This document shows positions 51,892 through 58,513 of a stretch of 64,000 nucleotides of DNA, piece after piece. How positions within the stretch are numbered: position 1 is the first letter of the stretch; each line of letters opens with the position of its first letter. Location: assembly GCA_035294305.1 (NCBI GenBank), contig DATGLD010000008.1, positions 124,001 through 188,000 on the forward strand. Direction: 5' to 3'. A model generated the notes under the pieces. That model did not search any database, had not been told where the DNA came from, and saw only the letters and a list, made by a program, of their open reading frames with translations. Source of the DNA: DASRBN01 sp035294305 (GTDB lineage: Bacteria; Chloroflexota; Ktedonobacteria; Ktedonobacterales; Ktedonobacteraceae). The position numbers were made by a program, and so were the translations under genes.

Positions 51892-52389
51892 TCACACATT
51901 ATCTCCTGCATATATCCCATCGGACTCCTGCTGGTTGGCTTTCTTGCGGTTGAGTAGCGCCTCCAGTTCCTCCAGCATCGTCTCCACATCGTTAAAGGAA
52001 CGGTAAACGCTGGCGAAGCGAATATAGGCGATCTTGTCCATGTGTCGCAAGCGCTCCATCACCAGTTCACCAATTGCGCTGCTCGGAATCTCCTGCTTTC
52101 CCTGGCGATACAACTCCTGCTCGATCTCCTCAACTGAATTCTCGATCTCGCCTATAGGCAGTGGGCGTTTCTCACACGCCTTACTGATACCTACAAATAG
52201 CTTCTGCCGGTCAAAAGCCTCTCGTCTTTGATCGCGCTTAATTACCATCAACTGCGACTTCTCGACGCGCTCATAAGTGCTGAAGCGCCCCTTGCACTGC
52301 TCGCACTCGCGCCTGCGATGAATCGCATCTCCGACGTCTCGCGAATCCTTGACGCGTGATTCAGTCCCTCCACAATATGGACATTTCAT
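51892..52389 (-). CDS. nrdR: Transcriptional repressor NrdR
   Basis: Repressor of ribonucleotide reductase genes. The 165-residue product has the zinc ribbon Cys3-Cys6-Cys29-Cys32 (MKCPYCGGTESRVKDSRDV...RRECEQC) and the ATP-cone (KRDQRREAFDRQKLFVGISKACEKRPLP). C-terminal extension of about 15 residues. No nrd gene is in the window and I see no pair of NrdR boxes upstream. SD AGGTAGGGG precedes the ATG. Confidence 0.97.
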   Translation of the reverse strand: MKCPYCGGTESRVKDSRDVGDAIHRRRECEQCKGRFSTYERVEKSQLMVIKRDQRREAFDRQKLFVGISKACEKRPLPIGEIENSVEEIEQELYRQGKQEIPSSAIGELVMERLRHMDKIAYIRFASVYRSFNDVETMLEELEALLNRKKANQQESDGIYAGDNV

Positions 52390-52427
52390 ACTGCGCCCCT
52401 ACCTCTAGCGTACCTGATAATAGCACT

Positions 52428-52436
52428 ATTGTATCA
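52428..52436 (-). promoter_or_regulatory. Extended -10 promoter of nrdR
   Basis: Reading the minus strand, TGA is followed by TACAAT, about 40 bases before the nrdR ATG. No -35 seen. Confidence 0.45.
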
Positions 52437-52483
52437 CAGCACGCAATGTGGCGGCGCTTCTTTACCGCAAACAGAGCGAGGTA

Positions 52484-52819
52484 TCAAGCAGAAACTCTTT
52501 TTGCTTCATTGATATGATCCTCATGATGAGGCGCCGCCATCGTCTCATCATGCCGCGAGGACATCGAAGCATCCGGCAGCGTATTCTTTGCCCTGCTGAT
52601 AGCATCTGGTGACGTCTTACCAACGTACCCTGATCGCAGACGCGAACCTTCACGCCAATAGGCATACCAGTACGGCCCATGCCCTTTCCCCTCGCGGCAG
52701 GTTTTGCACGCAGGCTTGCCGCATTTGCGATACTGCAATTGGTACGTGATGTGCTGATCCTCTGGTAGTTGCCTCATGTACCACTTACCCTTCAACGATT
52801 CAAGCTGGCACCCGTTCAT
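52484..52819 (-). CDS. DUF6788-like small protein
   Basis: A 111-residue protein with YRKCGKPACKTCREGKGHGPYWYAYW and REGSRLRSGYVGK, the compact Cys/aromatic pattern of the DUF6788 family as I recall it. Relatives are common near transposons and phages. The C-terminal 50 residues are low in recognisable structure. No strong SD lies before the ATG at 52819. Its nature (functional gene or mobile-element cargo) is unknown. Confidence 0.6.
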   Translation of the reverse strand: MNGCQLESLKGKWYMRQLPEDQHITYQLQYRKCGKPACKTCREGKGHGPYWYAYWREGSRLRSGYVGKTSPDAISRAKNTLPDASMSSRHDETMAAPHHEDHINEAKRVSA

Positions 52820-53363
52820 CTTGCCGCTCTCGACTCATTTCAGCAATCCGGCTTTTTAATGAGGAGAAGAGCTGCCCCTACAGTTCACCCCGGCAGATGA
52901 AAAGGAAACAGTACTCATTCATATACAAACCACTAACAGCATAGCATCATTGAATGAACATTGTATGAATCTTTGTACGCACATAATGAAACATTGTTCA
53001 TTCTGGTAGCAAGTATACCAGGAAACAAATTACTTTTCAATGACACATCTTTTATCCTTCATTAAATTCTAAGACGCGAGGCGCTGGCGCATCTTTCCCG
53101 GCTACCCCCACTATCGAAAGAAGAATGGTATAATAGAGGTATACCTTTCCCCCCATGGCTAGATGTTTCCTGGGGAAAGGGCATCATTATCCCATGCGTT
53201 TTGTCTTGTTGTTGGTACGGAAAGAGTCGGCTTCAATCCGGCAAGCAATAGCACCGCAAGCCCTTTTGTGAAGTAGCTATCGCGAGAACTCTAACCTTTC
53301 CAGGCGAGACATGGAAAGAATGGCTTCGCCCCACCAGATTGAGCCGGAAGTAGGAGGCAAACC
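52820..53363 (+). promoter_or_regulatory. hpf promoter (53126-53134) and long structured leader
   Basis: TGG-TATAAT (53126-53134) is a consensus extended -10. The transcript would start near 53141 and run about 220 bases before hpf. This leader contains CCTTTCCCC (53144-53152) facing GGGGAAAGG (near 53172-53180), and CTTTCCA facing TGGAAAG (near 53297-53319). The pattern recalls the raiA RNA motif that precedes hpf/raiA in other phyla, but I cannot match it with confidence. The 300 bases before the promoter hold no gene. Confidence 0.55.
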
Positions 53364-53996
53364 ATGCAGATCATTATCAAGGGTAAGCAGATGGAAATCA
53401 CGCCTCGCTTACGCCAGTATATCGAACGTAAGACAGGGCGGCTCTCCCGTTTTCTTTCTGATGACGCTCGTATAGAGGTCACCGTCACCGAGGAACAAAC
53501 CCGCAGCGCGCGTGATCGCTACTCGGTTCACCTGGCGTTGTCCAACAGCGCTCATCCGATTCATAGCGAGGTCAGCGCGAACACCGCCATCAAGGCCCTT
53601 GATCTGGTATTGGATAAGGTTAGCGCGCAACTGGGACGTCAAAAGGATCGTCAGACCAGCGCAAAGCGCCATCATACCCCGGCCATGAAGATTCTCTCGC
53701 TGTCGCGCTCTGGAGCGCTTACGGCTTTGGAAGGTGAGCAGCGCGAAGAAGAGGGAGAATCGGTTCCGGCTATCACGGAAGAATACAACGAGGAAATCTG
53801 GTCGCAGATCATGGAGATCCGGCGTATTCCTACCAGGCCTATGAATGATCAACAGGTGATAGCCCAGATGGAGGCCGCTGGTCTCTCATTCTACCCATTT
53901 TTTAACCAGGAAACGCAGAGTGTCAATGTGATGTATCGACTTGAAACGGGTGGCTATGGCTTGCTCGTTCCTACCTTAGAGCAAGTGATGGAGTAA
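53364..53996 (+). CDS. hpf: Ribosome hibernation promoting factor (long form)
   Basis: Long HPF that joins 70S ribosomes into inactive 100S dimers in stationary phase. The N-terminal S30AE domain (MQIIIKGKQMEITPRLRQYIERKTGRLSRFL) and the C-terminal dimerisation domain (IRRIPTRPMNDQQVIAQMEAAGLSFYPFFNQETQSVNVMYRLETGGYGLL) are joined by a linker of about 50 residues. 210 residues. Strong SD GTAGGAGG six bases before the ATG. No downstream gene on this strand. Confidence 0.95.
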   Translation: MQIIIKGKQMEITPRLRQYIERKTGRLSRFLSDDARIEVTVTEEQTRSARDRYSVHLALSNSAHPIHSEVSANTAIKALDLVLDKVSAQLGRQKDRQTSAKRHHTPAMKILSLSRSGALTALEGEQREEEGESVPAITEEYNEEIWSQIMEIRRIPTRPMNDQQVIAQMEAAGLSFYPFFNQETQSVNVMYRLETGGYGLLVPTLEQVME

Positions 53997-54051
53997 TATT
54001 CGCCGGAATGGAAGTCAGCGATTCTAAGCAGTAATTCGGTAATCGGGCTAA

Positions 54052-54104
54052 GACCGATCAATCGGCGCGGCCCGCGATGACTCGCCCCTACGGGGTCGCC
54101 GTGG
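54052..54104. repeat. Repeat families A and B joined, between convergent genes
   Basis: Reading the minus strand: GTAGGGGCGAGTCATCGCGG, then GCCGCGCCGATTGATCGGTC. It is the only stretch where both core sequences are visible in one unit, and sits between hpf (ends 53996) and the ClpX-type zinc-finger gene (ends 54175). Confidence 0.6.
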
Positions 54105-54174
54105 CAAGCAATGCGCGAACAGAATATCCCACAGCGACGCCGTAGTGGATGGGCCGATTACCCGGAAAATTTCT

Positions 54175-54810
54175 TTAATACAGCCCAATTTCAAAACGCC
54201 ACGGTTCCAGCGGTGGCTCCTCAAATTGGCCTAGCGGATCGGCGACCTGCACAATCAACTTGTGCGCATTTGCGGCAGGGAGCGGGCGAAAACGGGCGCT
54301 CCCCTGGTATACTGCCGAATTTGCATCTCCCGCGAGCTCTGGTCGCGCCAATAAAATGCCGCCCCGGTCTCCTGCCCACCGCATTCCTGCATCATCGCGC
54401 AGAAAGAAAATCAACCGCGGTACGAAAGCAAATCCTGCCATCAGTGGTGGCCGCATCCAGATATAGTGCAGCTCGAAATGCTCCTCATACCACTGTAACT
54501 GGTGCAGCAACAGCGTCATATCCCGCTGCTTCTGCTCTATCTCAAGCGTCATCGTCCGTAATGGCCTCTGGCGAGAGACCGAAGGCGCGTCCAGTGGGAG
54601 ACTCTGGGGAGCAGCGATCACTACAGGTGGACGCGACGCAAGCTCCAACGCCTTCGCCGAAAAAGGCGCCTGATCCGACATAATTTCATTGCATAATTGC
54701 AGACAGGCGTCGCAGATGTAGGCAGCACCCGGGCCGGCTACCATACGCCGGACTTCTGGTGGGCGTTGCCCGCAAAAAGAACAGCGAGCCAGTGACCGAT
54801 CATGATTCAT
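54175..54810 (-). CDS. ClpX-type zinc-finger protein without AAA domain
   Basis: A 211-residue protein. Residues 9-43 form a ClpX-like C4 zinc finger (CSFCGQRPPEVRRMVAGPG...YICDACLQLCNEIM), which in ClpX dimerises and binds adaptor proteins and substrates. No ATPase follows; residues about 90-211 form an unrecognised domain with LHYIWMRPPLMAGFAFVPRL IFFLRDDAGMRWAG and an WRFEIGLY end. A possible role is as a zinc-finger-only adaptor. SD GGAAGG precedes the ATG. Confidence 0.75.
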   Translation of the reverse strand: MNHDRSLARCSFCGQRPPEVRRMVAGPGAAYICDACLQLCNEIMSDQAPFSAKALELASRPPVVIAAPQSLPLDAPSVSRQRPLRTMTLEIEQKQRDMTLLLHQLQWYEEHFELHYIWMRPPLMAGFAFVPRLIFFLRDDAGMRWAGDRGGILLARPELAGDANSAVYQGSARFRPLPAANAHKLIVQVADPLGQFEEPPLEPWRFEIGLY

Positions 54811-54936
54811 GTCTACCTTCCTGCTAGATCATTGATTGACCTTTGCGATCTCGTCATGCCCGCTCCACGTTCAGGGAAGCGCAGTGCGTGGCCAGAACCT
54901 GCCGGTTTTGCCGAATCGCTTCTAACTATACCGCAA

Positions 54937-55812
54937 CTATGATGAATGCAATGCAGCAACAGCAGCCTGGTATAATCCTAACCGTTCTAACATGGAGGCG
55001 TGCGCCTCCCATTCCAGGGTATCATCAAGCGGAGCCAGCGGGTCTGGTACTGGTGAGCGCCCATTGGCCTCAAAAGGCCTGGAACCATTCTGTTTTTCAC
55101 CCTCCTGCTCGTACCATGCTTCCTCCGCCCCGTCAATCGCACCATATTTACGATACAATGCTAATGAGATCAGGTGATCGGCAAAGTGTGGATTTTTAGG
55201 CAACAGCGAACCATGCAGGTAGGTCCCAAACGTGTTCCGGTAAACCGCTCCCTCGGTGTGATCCTCAGCATTATTCCCATAGCCTTTCAGCACTTTCCCC
55301 AGAGGTTTAGCCGTTCCGAGGTACGTGCGTCCTCCATGGTTCTCGAAGCCAACCAGCGTCTGACCGTTCCAGCTGATGGCAATATTGCCGATACAGCGTG
55401 CCACGTGCGCCCCTTTATGGATCGTCCAGGCGTCAAATACGCCCAGTCCGCGCATATCGGGACCCTCCGCTGGCCGGTAGTAATGCGCCAGTAGTTGATA
55501 TCCTCCACAAACCGCCAGTACCGGCATATCATCCTCAATTGCCGCCCACAGCCCAATCCCCTTGATCTCATACAAATCTTGCGCCACCGGCGCCTGTTCT
55601 TTATCCTGTCCTCCACCGATAAACAACATATCATACTCATCAGGCGCCAGCGCGTCGCCAATGCCCAGGCCCACAACGCGCAGTTCAATATTGCGCAGTT
55701 CGCATCTGCGCCGCAGCGTTAAGATATTGCCGCGATCACCATACAAGTTCAATTGATCTGGATACAAATGCCCTAGAGTAAGAGAGTAACGAGGCATGGT
55801 CTGCTCGTTCAT
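54937..55812 (-). CDS. gatD: Lipid II isoglutaminyl synthase glutamine amidotransferase subunit GatD
   Basis: GatD supplies ammonia from glutamine for amidation of the alpha-carboxyl of D-Glu in lipid II. The 291-residue class I amidotransferase of the CobB/CobQ type has nucleophile Cys102 in VLAVCGGYQLLAH and the catalytic His in GTYLHGSLLPKNP. It overlaps murT by four bases (ATGA), the usual pair. A C-terminal extension of about 40 residues (from GEKQNGSRP) is longer than in Staphylococcus GatD. SD GGAG eight bases before the ATG. Confidence 0.94.
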   Translation of the reverse strand: MNEQTMPRYSLTLGHLYPDQLNLYGDRGNILTLRRRCELRNIELRVVGLGIGDALAPDEYDMLFIGGGQDKEQAPVAQDLYEIKGIGLWAAIEDDMPVLAVCGGYQLLAHYYRPAEGPDMRGLGVFDAWTIHKGAHVARCIGNIAISWNGQTLVGFENHGGRTYLGTAKPLGKVLKGYGNNAEDHTEGAVYRNTFGTYLHGSLLPKNPHFADHLISLALYRKYGAIDGAEEAWYEQEGEKQNGSRPFEANGRSPVPDPLAPLDDTLEWEAHASMLERLGLYQAAVAALHSS

Positions 55813-57581
55813 GGGCCTTTCTCCTCCCAGTAATGAGGTGTCAAACCTCGTCGCTCCAATTGGCGATGGACTTCTAACAAGCCCGTATACGTTGGTACTA
55901 TAAACAACGTTTCACCAACAGGTGTCCGGCTAATGGCTGCGTCCAGTGCTTTCGCGATTCCGTACTCCCCCGCGCTCGCCCTTCCCTGCTGTGATGTATG
56001 GGTGTACCCTTGAGGGCGCCCTCCGATACCTTCCTCGTGTAGTTGCTCGCTCGCCTCAGAAGATGGCTCTTTTTCCGCCGTTGAAATCGCCTGTCTTTTT
56101 GTGCTTTTCACCGACCGGCTTCGTCTCAGCTTGCGGCGCTCCTTCGCATCCAGGCTTCTAGTAGCCGCGCGCAAGGGCGCAGGCATCACAATCTTCATGT
56201 CGTCCAGTGCTACACCCGCGTATTTTAGCCGTAATGCCAAATCCAGTGCCCGTGTTCCTGCTACTGTCAAAGAACCTGTGTATCCGACCAGCCGCTCAAA
56301 ATCAACATCCCAGATCCACGAGATATCGCGCCCATCGGCAATATTATCGTTCAGAATGAACAGAACGTGACGCGGTGTACTATCGCTAAACAGCGTGCGC
56401 AGCACCTCGTTGAATCCGGTAGGATTTTTTGCCAGCAGGAGTCGTAATGTGCGTCCATCAGCCTGAACGCGCTCGCCACGCCCAAAAACCGGCTTGAATT
56501 GTTCAATGCCGGTGGCTATCGGTCCCCATGAGATTTCTAATGCTTGCGCTACCGCGATCGCTGCCAGCGCATTGTAAACATTATACAATCCCGGCAGTGG
56601 AATAATGATTTCTCTCTTATGCTCCGGTGTCTCAACCCCAACACGCAGCCGGTCTAACCCCTCGTTCGCTACTTTCACCGCTCGCACAGAAGGTTGGGGT
56701 CGTGTATAGCCACATCCAGGGCAGAAATAATGGCCTAAATGACTATAGAAACGCGTGTCATAGCTGTAATCGGTGCCGCAATGCGGGCAAGTGCGCGTAT
56801 CTATAGTCTGGTGCCTCTCCGCTCCATCTCCAAGATGAAGCTCACCGTCATCGATTCCAAAATACACGACCCTGCCGTCAAAATGGTCGCCTAAAACAGC
56901 GATGCTCGGATCATCGGCATTCAATACCACTGTCGTGTTGTCAGGCAGCATGCGTATGGCCTTTTGCCAGCGAGCCGCGACGCTATCGACTTCACCGTAG
57001 CGATCCAGCTGGTCGCGAAAAAGGTTATTGAAGGCAACTACGCGGGGGTGTACGGACTCCACAAACTGCGGTACTACAGCTTCGTCAACCTCAAAGACCG
57101 AGATGGCCTGTCCCGAACGACGCAGGCTGCCGTTCGGCTGGGCGCGAATCACCAGCGCACCCGCCACGCCGCGCATCAAATTCGAGCCTTCCCGGTTGCG
57201 CCACACCCGCAGTCCGGCATCGCTTAAGATTGCCGCGATGAAGCCGCTGGTGGTTGTTTTCCCATTCGTACCTGTAACCAGCACGCTCCCATAGCGCAGT
57301 TGTTTCGAAAGATGCCCCACGATATCCGGGTACAGGCGCTGTGCCACTACGCCGGCAATGCTGGTGCCTCCGCCCAGGTGTAAACGGCGGCTCAACGCGC
57401 CCGCCGCCCTTCCACCCAGCACAGCCAGTCCCGCACGCAATGAACTGCGCCGTCGCCTGCTATAACGATAGCTTTCAACAGATGTATGATCAACAGAGGA
57501 CTGTTCTTCCCCTGCGCTGCTTCGCTGCCTTCTGATACGCCCGTCCCTTTTCATAGTGTGCGGCGGCTTCTGTTTCCCCAT
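55809..57581 (-). CDS. murT: Lipid II isoglutaminyl synthase subunit MurT
   Basis: Mur-ligase-like subunit that activates the lipid II D-Glu carboxyl with ATP for amidation with GatD. The 590-residue product has P-loop GTNGKTTTSG (104-113), EVDEAVVP, NLFRDQLDRYGEVD, a zinc ribbon (CPHCGTDYSYD...FCPGCGYTRP) and LLAKNPTGFNEVLR. The N-terminal 45 residues are basic and extra; a low-complexity stretch of about 75 residues near 470-545 (charged, then GGRPQGYTHTSQQGRAS) splits the C-terminal domain where the family is contiguous. Part of the insert is encoded by a copy of the intergenic repeat. SD GGAGGA five bases before the ATG. Confidence 0.94.
   Translation of the reverse strand: MGKQKPPHTMKRDGRIRRQRSSAGEEQSSVDHTSVESYRYSRRRRSSLRAGLAVLGGRAAGALSRRLHLGGGTSIAGVVAQRLYPDIVGHLSKQLRYGSVLVTGTNGKTTTSGFIAAILSDAGLRVWRNREGSNLMRGVAGALVIRAQPNGSLRRSGQAISVFEVDEAVVPQFVESVHPRVVAFNNLFRDQLDRYGEVDSVAARWQKAIRMLPDNTTVVLNADDPSIAVLGDHFDGRVVYFGIDDGELHLGDGAERHQTIDTRTCPHCGTDYSYDTRFYSHLGHYFCPGCGYTRPQPSVRAVKVANEGLDRLRVGVETPEHKREIIIPLPGLYNVYNALAAIAVAQALEISWGPIATGIEQFKPVFGRGERVQADGRTLRLLLAKNPTGFNEVLRTLFSDSTPRHVLFILNDNIADGRDISWIWDVDFERLVGYTGSLTVAGTRALDLALRLKYAGVALDDMKIVMPAPLRAATRSLDAKERRKLRRSRSVKSTKRQAISTAEKEPSSEASEQLHEEGIGGRPQGYTHTSQQGRASAGEYGIAKALDAAISRTPVGETLFIVPTYTGLLEVHRQLERRGLTPHYWEEKGP
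55994..56022. repeat. Family B repeat inside murT
   Basis: ATGTATGGGTGTACCCTTGA followed by GGGCGCCCT is a family B copy lying in the open frame of murT (minus strand), encoding GGRPQGYTHT within the family-unusual insert. Confidence 0.6.
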
Positions 57582-57729
57582 CCTGTTCCTCCGGTCACAT
57601 TTTACCGACTTCCGCCGCTGAAAGCCCCGGTGATTGATCCATCGAGATGAAAGCGGCGTTCATTGTTTGGAGCAAGTGTGGGGCGGCTTCCCGTTTGACA
57701 CCTGCTGTGCTTTGTACTACAATACCGCT

Positions 57730-57940
57730 ATGCGGAAATTGTATCAGTATCGGATCTACCCAACAACGGAACAAGCAACCAGGCCAAATGAGGCATTGGC
57801 AGAATGAAAGAACTTTTCATTGTCCCTGCTGCCTCCTTTCAATCGACCGTGATTTGAAAGCTGCCTTGAATACTCGTGCTGTGGGGCTACATAGCACGGG
57901 CTTGTCCCTAGAAGCCCACGGCTTTTGCCATGGGGAGTAG
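57730..57940 (+). pseudogene. Internally deleted TnpB relic
   Basis: The first 18 codons of a tnpB (MRKLYQYRIYPTTEQATR) run from 57730 and meet a stop at 57805-57807. Directly after, in another frame, comes the TnpB C-terminus: FHCPCCLLSIDRDLKAALNT (zinc-ribbon half and the third RuvC motif with DRDLxAA), then RAVGLHSTGL, ending at 57940. All of the middle (RuvC I, II) is missing, so the element is an internally deleted, non-functional copy of an IS200/IS605-type transposon. It lies in the gap between murT and topA (57582-58513). Confidence 0.8.
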
Positions 57941-57991
57941 TCACATACATCTTACAATTTGCAGCATAGCATGCGAGCGCAAGCTGGTCAA

Positions 57992-58031
57992 GTAGGGGCG
58001 ACCCTTGTGCAGGGGGATTGACCAGTCGCGT
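57992..58031. repeat. Family B repeat with a GATTGACCAGTCGCG tail
   Basis: GTAGGGGCGACCCTTGTGCA runs into GGGGGATTGACCAGTCGCG. The tail motif is shared with 41931-41955 and, inverted, with 58143-58167. The surrounding 58032-58513 hold no supported gene; a short frame at 58250-58510 has no recognisable features. Confidence 0.6.
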
Positions 58032-58142
58032 CAGTTGCGGGTAGCGGGTCGATCCTCTGGGGGCGGCCGGGCCGCTGTGCCTCTAGAACATGCGGAATCA
58101 CCCTTTTCGTTCGACAAAATTCATCAGGGAGCGTTCTTGTCC

Positions 58143-58167
58143 GCGTGACTGGTCAATCGCCCAGGCC
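58143..58167. repeat. Inverted copy of the GATTGACCAGTC repeat
   Basis: On the minus strand the stretch reads GGGCGATTGACCAGTCACGC, facing the copy at 58015-58031 and matching 41934-41955. Confidence 0.5.
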
Positions 58168-58513
58168 TTTGTAGGTCGCTTGCTTCTATCGTGACTGTGA
58201 TATCGTCGGGCTCACCCTTGTGCTATCCCATACCAATCCCCAGGAATAGATGCTGGACAACAGGTGTTATTCTTGCGGAGAACATTTTGTTGAAATAAAT
58301 GCGTCATGCAGTAATAAGCTTTTTCGCTGTAAAGCTCGCGAAGAGGACGAGCGAAAAATACTATTGCATCGGGATAGCCTGAGGTCATTGGTGCAAACAG
58401 CCCCTTGTCAGGATATGTTATCCTATGCAATGAGCATCGTATATGGATGTGTCGGCGGCGTGAATAAACCAGCGGCGGTTTGTTTCGCCCACTCATTAGA
58501 TCAGGGTTAGGGA

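Noticed and set aside
58250..58510. 86-codon frame just before topA
   Set aside because: A CYSCG-like start hints at a zinc motif but the rest is unstructured and no SD precedes it; left as unsupported.
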